Assembly (NCBI GenBank): GCA_026400755.1
Contig: JAPLOM010000011.1
Span: forward strand, 62,001-126,000
Direction: 5' to 3'
Length of the DNA stretch: 64,000 nucleotides
Origin: Alphaproteobacteria bacterium
GTDB lineage: Bacteria; Pseudomonadota; Alphaproteobacteria; CADEGL01
The notes below the pieces were generated by a model. It worked only from the letters and a program-made list of their open reading frames with translations. It searched no databases and was not told where the DNA came from. Positions within the stretch are counted from its first letter, which is position 1. Every line of letters starts with the position of its first letter. The position numbers and the translations under genes were made by a program. Shown here in pieces: positions 41,244 to 50,385 of this stretch.

Positions 41244-43439
41244 CTACGATTTCTTGAGGATGAGGGCATGGGGCGCATCGGCCTTACGCTTCAGCGCGCT
41301 GCCGCGGCCCGAGAGGCTCGGGTTGGTCATGAAGTAGGTATGGGCGGAGAAGCGCCCCGCCTCGTGGGTGGCGCGCTGGTACGCGCCGTCAGGCTGCATG
41401 ATCCAGCTCTGCGCCTCATCGTTCAGATTGGCGATCATGATCTGATCCAGCACCTGGCGATGGACGGTCGGATTCTCGATCGGCACCAGGGTCTCGACGC
41501 GCCAGTCTAGGTTGCGCGGCATCCAGTCGGCCGAGGAGATGAACACCTTGGCCTCGCGCGAGGGCAGCTTCTGGCCCGCGCCGAAGCAGACGATGCGGGA
41601 ATGCTCGAGAAAGCGCCCGACGATGCTCTTGACGTGGATGTTCTCGGACAGGCCCGCGACACCGGGGCGCAGGCAGCAGATACCGCGCACGACCAGTTCG
41701 ATCTGTACCCCGGCCTGCGAGGCGCGGTAGAGCGCCTCGATGACCGTGGTGTCGACCAGCGAGTTCAGCTTGGCCCAGATCTGGGCCGAGCGGCCCGCCT
41801 TGGCATGGCCGATCTCGTCCTCGACCAGTTGCAAGAGCGTCTTCTTGAGCGTGAAGGGCGCAACCGGGATCTTTTCGAGCAATTCCGGCTTGCCGTAACC
41901 CGTCATGTAGTTGAACAGACGGCTGGCGTCGCGCGCCATGGCCGGATCGCAGGTGAAGAAGGACAGGTCGGTATAAATCTTCGCCGTGGTCGGGTGATAG
42001 TTGCCCGTGCCGAAATGAACGTAGGTGCGCAAGGTGCGTCCTTCGCGACGAACCACCATCGAGACCTTGGCGTGGGTCTTGAGTTCCAGGAATCCGAAGA
42101 CGACGTGGGCGCCCGCGCGCTCCAAGTCGCGCGCCCAGCGAATGTTACGCTCCTCGTCGAAGCGCGCCTTCAGTTCGACCATCGCGGTCACCGACTTGCC
42201 TGCCTCAGCGGCGGCGATCAGCGCCTTGACGATCGGCGAGTCCTCGCTGGTCCGATACAGCGTCTGCTTGATGGCAACCACGGCCGGATCGGCCGCGGCT
42301 TGGCGCAGGAATTGGACGACGACGTCGAAACTTTCGTAAGGGTGGTGGACAACAATGTCCTTGGTGCGGATCGCGGCGAAGCAGTCGCCGCCGAAATCGC
42401 GGATGCGCTCGGGGAAGCGCGCCTGATAGGGCGTGAACAAAAGCTCCGGCCGCTCGTCGGTGATGAGCTGGGAGACATCGCCGAGGCTGAGCATGCCGCC
42501 TTGCACGAAGATATCGCGCGGCGGCACCTCCAGTTCGTCGACGACGAAGCTTCGCACCGCCTCGGGCATGTCGACGTTGCACGCCATATGAATCACGCTG
42601 CCGAGGCGGCGGCGCTTCAACGCCGTCTCGAACACGCGCACCAGATCCTCGGCCTCTTCCTCGATCTCGACTTCGCTGTCGCGCAGGACGCGGAAGCAGC
42701 CCTGGCCCAGCACGTCGAAGCCGGGAAACAATGTCTTCAGATGGAGGCTCGCGACCGCCTCGATGGAGATATAGCGGATCGATTTGCCCGGCAGGCGCAC
42801 GAAGCGGCCAAACTGGCGTGGAAACGGCAGCAACGCATTCATCTCGCTGTCACGGCCCGCGGCGCCCTTGCCGCGCATGGTGAGGGCCATGGCGAAGCCG
42901 AGATTGGGAATGAAGGGGAACGGGTGCGCCGGATCGACCGCGAGCGGCGTGAGCACGGGGAAGATATGCTCCATGAACCAGCGTTCGAGCCACGGCCGGT
43001 CTTCCGCGGACAGGCTTTCCGCGCCAACCACTTCGATCTCGCTGGCCGCCAGCTCGTTGCCGATGCTAGCCCAGCGCGCCTGCTGATCGGCCATCAGGAC
43101 GTCCGCGCGGCGGCTCAGCGCTTCCAGCTGTTCCTTCGCGGACTGGCCGTCCTGGCTCAGCGTGCTGATGCCGGCATGGACCTGGGCGCGCAGTCCCGCC
43201 ACGCGCACCATGTAGAACTCGTCAAGGTTGCTGGCCGAGATGGAGAGAAAACGCAGACGTTCGAGCAGCGGATGGGCGGGATTGTTCGATTCCTGCAGCA
43301 CGCGCTCGTTGAACGCGAGCCACGAGAGCTCGCGATTGATGTAACGTGCGTCCACGCCCTCGACGGGCGTTGGCGGCTCGACAACTTGGCTGCTATGCAA
43401 CATGGACCGTCCGGGGAGGCTGGTGATGGGCGTCGACAC
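41244..43439 (-). CDS. ppk: Polyphosphate kinase 1
   Basis: Makes polyphosphate reversibly from ATP. The 731-residue protein shows the PPK1 layout: an N-terminal helical domain ([19 protein letters not shown]), a head domain and two C-terminal catalytic domains. The autophosphorylated-His region is [20 protein letters not shown] and [15 protein letters not shown] is the other hallmark. Close PPK1 signatures continue to the end. An excellent PhoB box lies 40 bases upstream of the start, so phosphate-starvation induction is likely. Confidence 0.97.
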   Translation of the reverse strand: MSTPITSLPGRSMLHSSQVVEPPTPVEGVDARYINRELSWLAFNERVLQESNNPAHPLLERLRFLSISASNLDEFYMVRVAGLRAQVHAGISTLSQDGQSAKEQLEALSRRADVLMADQQARWASIGNELAASEIEVVGAESLSAEDRPWLERWFMEHIFPVLTPLAVDPAHPFPFIPNLGFAMALTMRGKGAAGRDSEMNALLPFPRQFGRFVRLPGKSIRYISIEAVASLHLKTLFPGFDVLGQGCFRVLRDSEVEIEEEAEDLVRVFETALKRRRLGSVIHMACNVDMPEAVRSFVVDELEVPPRDIFVQGGMLSLGDVSQLITDERPELLFTPYQARFPERIRDFGGDCFAAIRTKDIVVHHPYESFDVVVQFLRQAAADPAVVAIKQTLYRTSEDSPIVKALIAAAEAGKSVTAMVELKARFDEERNIRWARDLERAGAHVVFGFLELKTHAKVSMVVRREGRTLRTYVHFGTGNYHPTTAKIYTDLSFFTCDPAMARDASRLFNYMTGYGKPELLEKIPVAPFTLKKTLLQLVEDEIGHAKAGRSAQIWAKLNSLVDTTVIEALYRASQAGVQIELVVRGICCLRPGVAGLSENIHVKSIVGRFLEHSRIVCFGAGQKLPSREAKVFISSADWMPRNLDWRVETLVPIENPTVHRQVLDQIMIANLNDEAQSWIMQPDGAYQRATHEAGRFSAHTYFMTNPSLSGRGSALKRKADAPHALILKKS

Positions 43440-43478
43440 GACTACCTCTGCTTCCTAGCCGACCGCCGCGACGGCGGG

Positions 43479-43496
43479 ATGGCGGATATATGACAG
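43479..43496 (-). promoter_or_regulatory. PhoB box upstream of ppk
   Basis: On the minus strand CTGTCAT-ATAT-CCGCCAT fits the Pho box CTGTCAT-N4-CTGTCAY with a perfect first heptad, an AT-only spacer and 5 of 7 in the second heptad. It lies 40 bases before the ppk ATG. It is also 18 bases from sixA on the other strand, too close to serve that gene's -35 region. Confidence 0.65.
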
Positions 43497-43513
43497 TTCC
43501 GTAACGGGTTCCG

Positions 43514-44038
43514 ATGACCAAAACACTTTGCCTGCTGCGTCATGCCAAGTCGAGTTGGGCCGATCCCGCCCTGGATGACTTCGACCGCCCCCTCAATCAG
43601 CGCGGCCGGGCTTCGGCGGTTCCGTTGGGGCTATATATAGATGACAAGGAGCTGCGTCCCGACAGCATCTTGTGTTCATCGGCGCGGCGGACGCGGGAGA
43701 CGCTGGGCCTCCTACTGCCTTGGCTGCACGGCGAAGCCACTGTCCGGATCGAGCGCGGGCTCTATCTGGCCAGTGCGGACGAGCTGCTGCTTCGTCTGCG
43801 GCGGATGGAAGACGAGGTGTCCTGCTTGCTGATGATCGGACACAACCCAGGTTTCGAAGATTTAGCCGACGCTCTGACCGGAACCGGCGACGTCTTCGCT
43901 TCGACCGCCATGCAGGAGAAGTTTCCGACGGCGGCCTTGGCCGTGCTGGATTTCGACGCGCCGCATTGGGCCGATATCGCGCCCGGCAAGGGCGAGCTGC
44001 GCGCCTTCGTCACGCCAAAGCTTTTGGCCCGCGCCTAG
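43514..44038 (+). CDS. SixA-like phosphohistidine phosphatase
   Basis: Histidine phosphatase superfamily protein of 174 residues. CLLRHAKSSWAD near the N-terminus carries the phosphate-accepting His in the RHA-K form typical of SixA, and LLMIGHNPGFEDLA carries the second catalytic His. The likely substrate is a phosphorylated His on a signalling or PTS-type protein. It is flanked by ppk and the CYTH/CHAD gene, with which it converges sharing CTAG, so a link to phosphate or polyphosphate signalling is possible but not shown. Confidence 0.88.
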   Translation: MTKTLCLLRHAKSSWADPALDDFDRPLNQRGRASAVPLGLYIDDKELRPDSILCSSARRTRETLGLLLPWLHGEATVRIERGLYLASADELLLRLRRMEDEVSCLLMIGHNPGFEDLADALTGTGDVFASTAMQEKFPTAALAVLDFDAPHWADIAPGKGELRAFVTPKLLARA

Positions 44039-45498
44039 TCCTCCCAATAGCGCGGCGCGCGCTCGAACTTCCGCCACAGCGCATTCACGTCGGATCGGCT
44101 GGCCACGATGCGCGCGGCGAACCAGCCGTCCAAGAGCGCGGCCATCTCGCGATCGCCTGGCCTGATCTCGTTCATTAAGCGCCGCGCCATGTTGGCGTCA
44201 TTCATGGCGCCGAGGCCGTCCTGAATCCGGCGCAAGGCGCGAAGATATTTGCGCGTCGCCTTGCCACCGAAAAGATCACGGAAGAATTCCGCGGCGTAGC
44301 GCGCCTTCTTGGCGGCGATGCGGATGTCGTGCAGCCGGTCGGGCGCCGAGCCATCGAGGCCTTTTCCCGCGCGGCGCAGTTTGCGGTCCCGTTTGGCCAA
44401 CGCGTTCGCTGCGAACGCCGCGAGGCGCGGGCCTTCTCCGCCGGCCTCCTTTTCCAGCCACCGCTCCAGTCGGACCTGGAACAGGCCATCGCGCACGGAC
44501 GTCAAGGCTTCACGCGCTGAAATCAGCGCCTGGCCGCGCGCGGCGCGCGCCTCCGACGCCAGCGCGCGCAATTCGCCGTGATTCGGCAAGGCCGAGCGGA
44601 ACGTGGCCAAGGTTTCGTTGCAAAAGACGTCCCAATCGCGCAATGGCCCGAAGATCTGCTGCAACCATTGCAGATCGGCACGGAAGTCCGCCGTCTCATC
44701 CGGCGGCAGAACGCTCGAGAAAGCCGAGAAGGCCGCGCGCATGCGGCGGATCGCGACGCGCAGCTGGTGGATCGCCTCCGAGCCACCACCGGCCGCGAAG
44801 GCGCCTTCGTTGGCGGCGAACTGATCGAGGCAGTTGCGCAAGACCGCCGTGAAGCCACGCCGGGCATTCCACGCCCCATCGAGCGTCACGTCCTGCGCCA
44901 ACGCGGCTTGAGCGTGCCGCCCATGCGCGAGGGCATAGCCACGTGCGATGAAATCGCGCCGTTCGACCAAGACCGGAACGGTTGCGGCCAGGGCTTCGGC
45001 CACGTTGTACGCGGCCATGCGATCGGCCGCGCGGAACTCGACCTCGACGAATCCGTCGACGGTATCCAACGCGGATATCTGCCCGACGCCGAGCGTCATC
45101 TCCACCGGCACGCCTTCGATTGCCAGGGGATAGGCACGAATTTTGACGTCCGTCTGAAAGACAGGCGCCATCGAGGCGCCGGACACAAGATGAAGGGCGC
45201 GGGCGCGCAGATCCGCATCGCGGATTCGTGCGAGGTCGGGACCAGCGCCGGCCGCCAGCACGCTAGACACACGGACTGTGTCCGAGGCCGCGATCTGCGT
45301 TCGTTGCCGGTCACCGGCCTTCACCGACAGCGCGATGCCGCCGTTCCGCAATGCCTCATCGGCGGTGTCGTAGTATGTCGCCGCCTGGCGCCGGGAGCGC
45401 GGGCGGCCGGTCAACCAGCCGCGAATCGGCGGCTGCCGGACGAGGGCGTGCGCGGCCTCCGCCGAAAGACGCAATCGGATGATGCTTTCCAAATCCAC
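44035..45498 (-). CDS. CYTH and CHAD domain protein, probably polyphosphate-associated
   Basis: A 487-residue protein with an N-terminal CYTH (triphosphate tunnel) domain (about 1-195) and a C-terminal CHAD domain (about 205-487), rich in the His and Arg/Lys residues expected to bind polyphosphate (IHQLRVAIRRMRAAF, LHDIRIAAKKARYAAEFF). The CYTH ExExK motif reads E4-S-I6-I-R8, so the second Glu is Ile and the Lys is Arg: the tunnel is probably not catalytic. I place the start at the GTG at 45496-45498 because it puts the motif at residues 4-8 as in YgiF. A TTG 18 codons earlier has GAGG at good spacing and is the alternative. Confidence 0.85.
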   Translation of the reverse strand: MDLESIIRLRLSAEAAHALVRQPPIRGWLTGRPRSRRQAATYYDTADEALRNGGIALSVKAGDRQRTQIAASDTVRVSSVLAAGAGPDLARIRDADLRARALHLVSGASMAPVFQTDVKIRAYPLAIEGVPVEMTLGVGQISALDTVDGFVEVEFRAADRMAAYNVAEALAATVPVLVERRDFIARGYALAHGRHAQAALAQDVTLDGAWNARRGFTAVLRNCLDQFAANEGAFAAGGGSEAIHQLRVAIRRMRAAFSAFSSVLPPDETADFRADLQWLQQIFGPLRDWDVFCNETLATFRSALPNHGELRALASEARAARGQALISAREALTSVRDGLFQVRLERWLEKEAGGEGPRLAAFAANALAKRDRKLRRAGKGLDGSAPDRLHDIRIAAKKARYAAEFFRDLFGGKATRKYLRALRRIQDGLGAMNDANMARRLMNEIRPGDREMAALLDGWFAARIVASRSDVNALWRKFERAPRYWED

Positions 45499-45663
45499 TT
45501 CAGACTCGCATCCGCAAGGGTTTGCTGCTGTGACGGAAGTGCAACGACACAATAGTTTAACCTCACTGAAACATCGCCGTAATTCCGACGTAACACTTCT
45601 TTCGCACTTTTCGCCTACTAGTCGGCCCCCAAGGGCAGAGGTTGTCCGAACCGGCAGGTGCCA

Positions 45664-45691
45664 CTGACAGAAATTTTGTCGCTGGCATTAT
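45664..45691 (+). promoter_or_regulatory. Candidate promoter of the porin gene
   Basis: CTGACA (45664-45669) and CATTAT (45686-45691) are 16 bases apart, leaving a leader of about 60 bases. A lone TGTCATTAAC at 45696 resembles half a PhoB site, but no second heptad is correctly phased. The rest of the 260-base divergent region contains nothing I can assign. Confidence 0.45.
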
Positions 45692-45758
45692 GTTTTGTCA
45701 TTAACGCGGCGAGATAGCCGGCTTTTTCGTAAACAAAAAACTTGTGCGAGAGGTTCAG

Positions 45759-47124
45759 ATGCGGGGAATGAATATCAAGCGCGGCATGTTGCTCGGAACG
45801 AGCGCGGTCGCGGCATTGTTGGCGGCGCCTGCGTTCGCCGGCGATACGACGAACGAGCAAGCCGAACTACAGGCACGGCTGGACGCGCTTAAGGCGCGGC
45901 TTTCCTCGCTTGAGAACGGCAGTCAAGCTCAGCAGGGTACGTCGGCCGAACGGGTCGCACCGGCCCAGGCTGTCACGGGCGGCGCGTTCCCGGGCTCTTG
46001 GAAGCTTCCGGGTTCGGACACCTCGATCAGCTTCAGCGGCTATGTGAAGTCGGACGCATTCTTCACCATGAACGCGCCGTCCACCGCGATCGGCGATTCG
46101 TTCATCCTATCCAACATTCCGATCAAGAGCGCGGCGGCCAACAGCCAAGGCGGCGACTTCCGCATGCATGCCCGCCAGTCGCGTATCCGCTTCGAAACAC
46201 GGACGCCGACCGATTGGGGCAACCTGGTGACCCGCATTGAAGGCGACTTCTTCGGCCCCGCCGGTAACCAGCGTGTGTCCAACTCCGACGCGTTCCGTGT
46301 CCGCCAGGCTTACGGCGTGTTGGGTCCGGTCCTCGCCGGTCAGACCCAGTCGACGTTCATGGACGAAGACACCTTCGCCGAAATGGTCGACAACTTCGGT
46401 CCCTCGGGCGACACCAACGTGCGCCAGACGCAGATTCGTTATACCTATGAGATGGGTCCGGGCATGTTCCTTGATGGATCCATCGAGAACCCTGAAACCG
46501 CGATCCAGAGCTCGTCTGGCGCCGGCTGCCCGTTGGCGCTACAAGGCCAGTTGGGGTGCGGTCAACGTCTCGGGCGTGGCGCGCTACTTCAACTACAACC
46601 AAGGCAACTTCTCTAACGATTCGACGTTCGGTGGCGGCGTCCACGGCGGTGCCACGATCAACACGTGGGGTAAGGACACGGTCAAGGGCACGTTCAACTA
46701 CGGCCCCGGCATCGGCCGCTATATCCGCGATTCAGCAGCCGGCAACACCGACACCTACGTGACCTGCTCGAACGGCTCCAACGCGACGCTGACCGCCGGT
46801 TGCGGCGCCAGCTTGCAGACCGTCACCATGATGGGCGGCTGGGCTTCTTATACTCACTGGTGGGGCGACAACATCCGCTCCAACGTGAACTACGGCTGGT
46901 TCCAGTCCGACGTGCCGACCGGTCAGTTGGGCACGGGCGCGAACGGCTTCAACGAGAACATCCAGAGCGCCGCGGGCAACCTGATCTGGAACCCGGTCAG
47001 CAAGGTCGCGATCGGCCTGGAATACATGTACGGCTGGCGCTATCTCGCCAGAGCGGTGGCGAAGGGCGGCCAGATGGAAGGCAATGCGAGCCGTCTGCAG
47101 CTTGGCATGCAGTACTTCTTCTAA
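45759..47124 (+). pseudogene. DcaP-like trimeric porin, interrupted by a frameshift
   Basis: An outer-membrane porin with a signal peptide (cut after AFAG near residue 28), a short coiled coil (LQARLDALKARLSSLEN) that trimerises the protein, and then the DcaP-type barrel: GSWKLPGSDTSISFSGYVKSD, FRMHARQSRIRFETRTPTDWG and GPVLAGQTQSTFMDED. The reading frame changes between about 46500 and 46545: the first frame ends at SIENPETAIQSSS and the match resumes one base later with WRYKASWGAVNVSGVARYFN and runs to the C-terminal LQLGMQYFF, whose final Phe is typical of porins. One inserted base or two missing ones would explain it. The C-terminal half still looks like coding sequence, so this is a recent lesion or sequencing error. 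Confidence 0.85.
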
Positions 47125-47154
47125 ACCGACCTCTTCGAACCTCGCACATCACTG

Positions 47155-47186
47155 GGCCGGCTCCTTTGGAGCCGGCCTTTTTCTTT
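47155..47186 (+). terminator. Rho-independent terminator after the porin
   Basis: GGCCGGCTCC and GGAGCCGGCC form a perfect 10-bp stem around a TTT loop, followed by TTTTTCTTT. It isolates the porin transcript from pstS and is the best terminator in the window. Confidence 0.92.
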
Positions 47187-47286
47187 GAGTTGTCTAGCTC
47201 GGTTTATTTTCCGGCGACTAGCGGCCTTTCTCTAATAGATTGATTTAGAACGTTTATTTTTCTAGGCCCTGATGCGCCGTTGTCGC

Positions 47287-47326
47287 GTGTCATAAAACTT
47301 TAATCTCATCGTCATAAAACCGATTT
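47287..47326 (+). promoter_or_regulatory. Tandem PhoB boxes upstream of pstS
   Basis: Heptads at exact 11-base steps read GTGTCAT-AAAA-CTTTAAT-CTCA-TCGTCAT-AAAA-CCGATTT. The first three match CTGTCAT at 6, 5 and 5 of 7 positions, with AT-rich or short spacers. They lie 77-116 bases upstream of the pstS start. Confidence 0.7.
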
Positions 47327-47402
47327 GGCTGGCCGATACGGTGCGCTCTCTTTCGGCCATCCCTCACGCGCGCCAACGCGCCTCATTTCCAAGGAGACGA
47401 CA

Positions 47403-48464
47403 GTGAAACTCGGAGCAAAGGCTCTCATCCGCGGCTTCGGCCTCGCGGCGGTCGGCGCCCTCATGGTGTCCGCCGCGCAAGCAGCCGACATCTCGGGCGC
47501 GGGCGCCACGTTCCCGTACCCGATCTACGCCAAATGGGCCGATGCCTATAAGCAGAAGACCGGGATCGGCATGAACTATCAGTCGATTGGTTCGGGCGGC
47601 GGCATCAAGCAGATCAAGGAAAAAACCGTCACCTTCGGCGCCTCCGACATGCCGCTGAAGGCCGAGGATCTGGACGCGGCCGGCCTGGTGCAGTTCCCGA
47701 TGATCATGGGCGGCGTGATTCCCGTCTTCAATCTGAAGGGCGTGGCCCCCGGCGCCATCAAGCTCGACGGCCCCACCATCGCCGCCATGTACATGGGCGA
47801 CATCAAGAAGTGGGATGACGAGGCGATCAAGAAGTTGAACCCGGGCGTTTCCCTGCCCAGCACGGCGATCGCCCCGATCTACCGTTCGGACGGGTCGGGC
47901 ACCAACTTCCTGTTCTCCGACTATCTGTCCAAACAGAGCCCGAAGTTCAAGCAGTCCATCGGCTCGAACACCTCGGTGCAGTGGCCCGCCGGCATCGGCG
48001 CCAAGGGCAACGAAGGCGTCGCCAACATGGTGAAGCAGACGGACGGCGCGCTCGGCTATGTCGAGTACGCCTACGTCAAGCAGAACAAGATGTCCTACGC
48101 CCAGATGGCCAATAAGGACGGCAAGTTCGTCGAGCCCAACAGCAAGTCGTTCCAGGCCGCGGCGGCGAACGCCGACTGGGCGAACGCCAAGGGCTACTAC
48201 GTCATCCTGACGGATCAGCCCGGCGCCGAAAGCTGGCCGATCACCGGCGCCAGCTTCATCCTGATGCACAAGCAGGCGCAGGATGCGGCGTCGTCCGAGT
48301 CGGCCCTCAAGTTCTTCGACTGGGCCTATACCGACGGCGACAAGATGGCCGAGGACCTGGACTACGTGCCCATGCCCGACAGGGTTGTGCAGATGGTCAA
48401 GAAGACCTGGGCCAGCGACATCAAGGGTCCCAACGGCCCGCTTTGGAAGATGGCCGCCAACTGA
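47403..48464 (+). CDS. pstS: Phosphate ABC transporter substrate-binding protein
   Basis: Periplasmic high-affinity phosphate receptor for PstCAB. The 353-residue precursor has a signal peptide (cut after AQAAD near residue 27) and the mature N-terminus ISGAGATFPYPIYAKWADAY. Phosphate-binding parts include QSIGSGGGIKQI and YRSDGSGTNFLFSDYL. The GTG at 47403 has AAGGAG 6 bases upstream. The two PhoB boxes upstream and the hairpin after the gene suggest phosphate-starvation induction with more PstS than permease. Confidence 0.97.
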   Translation: MKLGAKALIRGFGLAAVGALMVSAAQAADISGAGATFPYPIYAKWADAYKQKTGIGMNYQSIGSGGGIKQIKEKTVTFGASDMPLKAEDLDAAGLVQFPMIMGGVIPVFNLKGVAPGAIKLDGPTIAAMYMGDIKKWDDEAIKKLNPGVSLPSTAIAPIYRSDGSGTNFLFSDYLSKQSPKFKQSIGSNTSVQWPAGIGAKGNEGVANMVKQTDGALGYVEYAYVKQNKMSYAQMANKDGKFVEPNSKSFQAAAANADWANAKGYYVILTDQPGAESWPITGASFILMHKQAQDAASSESALKFFDWAYTDGDKMAEDLDYVPMPDRVVQMVKKTWASDIKGPNGPLWKMAAN

Positions 48465-48494
48465 TCTGACTGCCTCTTACTGCCCACCTCTATC

Positions 48495-48527
48495 GGAGAG
48501 GCCGTCTTGCGCAAAGACGGCCTCTCC
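48495..48527 (+). other. Long hairpin between pstS and pstC
   Basis: GGAGAGGCCGTCTT pairs perfectly with AAGACGGCCTCTCC over 14 bp around a 5-base loop. C-rich sequence follows instead of a U-run, so this is more likely an mRNA-stabilising or partial-termination element that raises PstS over PstCAB than a full terminator. Confidence 0.7.
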
Positions 48528-48547
48528 CCCACCCTCGCGAGGCCACC

Positions 48548-49528
48548 GTGTCCGGAATAACCGTTACGAGCCCGTCTGCCATGGTCCAGGCCACGCACAA
48601 GCGCCAATCCGCCTTCATCGAGGACGCCTTCCGCATCGCCTGCTACGGCGCGGCGTTGGCGGTCCTGCTGATCCTCGGCGGCGTCATGGTCGCGCTCATC
48701 GAGGGCGCCTGGCCGGCCTTCGCCAAGTTCGGCCCCGATTTCATCACCGACGAAGTCTGGAATCCGGTAACCGAGAAATTCGGCGCGCGCGCACCGATCT
48801 ACGGCACGCTGATGACCTCCATCATCGCCATGCTGATCGGCGTGCCGGTCAGCTTTGGCATCGCGATCTTCCTGACCGAACTGTGCCCGGGCTGGCTCAA
48901 ACGCCCGATCGGCACGGCCATCGAGCTTCTGGCCGGCATCCCCAGCATCATCTACGGCATCTGGGGTTTGTTCGTCTTCGCGCCCATCCTTCAACAGACG
49001 GTGCAGCCTTTCCTGATCGACACGCTGGGCCCCCTGCCGATCATCGGCGCCCTGTTCGCGGGCCCGCCCTTCGGTATCGGCGTGCTCACCGCCGGCTTGA
49101 TCCTCGGCATCATGGTGCTGCCCTTCATCACCTCGATCACGCGCGACGTGTTCGACACGGTGCCGCCCATGCTGAAGGAATCGGCCTACGGCCTGGGCGC
49201 GACCACCTGGGAGGTCGTCTTCAAGGTCGTGCTGCCCTATACGCGCGTCGGCGTCATGGGCGGCGTGATGCTGGGTCTCGGCCGCGCGCTCGGCGAGACC
49301 ATGGCCGTCACCTTCGTCATCGGCAACGCCCACCGCATCAGCGCGTCCATCCTAGCGCCGGGCACGACGATTTCGGCGTCCATCGCCAACGAATTCACCG
49401 AGGCCGTCGGTGACATCTACACCTCTTCGCTGGTCGCCTTGGGCGTCCTGCTCTTCGTCATCACCTTCGGCGTCCTGGCCTTCGCCAAGCTTCTGCTCAT
49501 GCGCATGCAGAAGAAGGCCGGGAGATAA
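48548..49528 (+). CDS. pstC: Phosphate ABC transporter permease PstC
   Basis: Inner-membrane permease, 326 residues with about six membrane segments. The ABC-permease EAA loop is KESAYGLGATTWEVVFKVVLPYTRVG and the PstC-type GLGRALGETMAVTFVIGN segment follows. APIYGTLMTSIIAMLIGVPVSFG is the conserved start of the transport domain. The start is a GTG 21 bases after the inter-gene hairpin, with CGAGG upstream. pstA begins 3 bases after its stop. Confidence 0.96.
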   Translation: MSGITVTSPSAMVQATHKRQSAFIEDAFRIACYGAALAVLLILGGVMVALIEGAWPAFAKFGPDFITDEVWNPVTEKFGARAPIYGTLMTSIIAMLIGVPVSFGIAIFLTELCPGWLKRPIGTAIELLAGIPSIIYGIWGLFVFAPILQQTVQPFLIDTLGPLPIIGALFAGPPFGIGVLTAGLILGIMVLPFITSITRDVFDTVPPMLKESAYGLGATTWEVVFKVVLPYTRVGVMGGVMLGLGRALGETMAVTFVIGNAHRISASILAPGTTISASIANEFTEAVGDIYTSSLVALGVLLFVITFGVLAFAKLLLMRMQKKAGR

Positions 49529-49531
49529 TCC

Positions 49532-50383
49532 ATGAACAAGCTGCTCATCCGCCGCCGCAAGGTCACGAACACCGTCGCCCTGTCGATGGCCGTCGGCGCC
49601 GCCGCGTTCGGCCTGTTCTGGCTGGTTGCCATCCTGTGGACGCTGTTCGCCAACGGGTTCGACGCGATCAGCCTCGACATCTTCACCAAGATGACACCGC
49701 CGCCCGGCAGCAATGGCGGCCTTTTGAACGCCATCGCCGGCAGCTTCGCCATGACCCTTATGGCCATGTTGGCCGGTACGCCCTTCGGCATCCTGGCCGG
49801 CACCTACCTGGCCGAGTATTCGCGCGGCAGCAAGCTGGGCGAGACGATCCGCTTCATCAACGACATCCTGTTGAGCGCGCCGTCCATCATCGTCGGCCTG
49901 TTCATCTACGAGGTCATGGTGCGACCCATGGGCCATTTCTCGGCCTGGGCCGGCTCCATGGCGCTTGGGGTGCTCGTCATCCCGGTCGTCCTGCGCACGA
50001 CCGAGGACATGCTGAACCTGGTGCCAAGCACGCTGCGCGAGGCGGCTTCCGCCCTGGGCGCGCCCAAGTGGAAGATGATCATTTCCGTCGCTTATCGCGC
50101 CGCGCGGAACGGCATGATCACCGGCGTCCTGTTGGCCGTCGCGCGCATCACTGGCGAAACGGCACCGCTGTTGTTCACCGCCCTGAACAACCAGTTCTGG
50201 AGCAGCAACATGAACGCGCCGATGGCGAACCTGCCCGTCGTCATCTTCCAGTTCGCACTCAGCCCCTATGAAGACTGGCAGCGCTTGGCTTGGGGCGGCG
50301 CCCTCATCATCACGGTCGCGATCCTGACGCTCAACATCGTGGCGCGTCTGATCGCTTCCGTCGGCTCTTCAACCACCAGATAA
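49532..50383 (+). CDS. pstA: Phosphate ABC transporter permease PstA
   Basis: Second permease of the phosphate importer, 283 residues with about six membrane segments. [26 protein letters not shown] is the EAA loop that contacts PstB, and [15 protein letters not shown] is the usual PstA segment after it. [19 protein letters not shown]-type sequence ([18 protein letters not shown]) is also diagnostic. It is preceded by pstC after 3 bases and followed by pstB after 2. Confidence 0.96.
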   Translation: MNKLLIRRRKVTNTVALSMAVGAAAFGLFWLVAILWTLFANGFDAISLDIFTKMTPPPGSNGGLLNAIAGSFAMTLMAMLAGTPFGILAGTYLAEYSRGSKLGETIRFINDILLSAPSIIVGLFIYEVMVRPMGHFSAWAGSMALGVLVIPVVLRTTEDMLNLVPSTLREAASALGAPKWKMIISVAYRAARNGMITGVLLAVARITGETAPLLFTALNNQFWSSNMNAPMANLPVVIFQFALSPYEDWQRLAWGGALIITVAILTLNIVARLIASVGSSTTR

Positions 50384-50385
50384 AG

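Noticed and set aside
45660-45715. A PhoB box in front of the porin
   Set aside because: TTGTC-like heptads are present but spaced 13 and 19 bases apart rather than 11 or 22.
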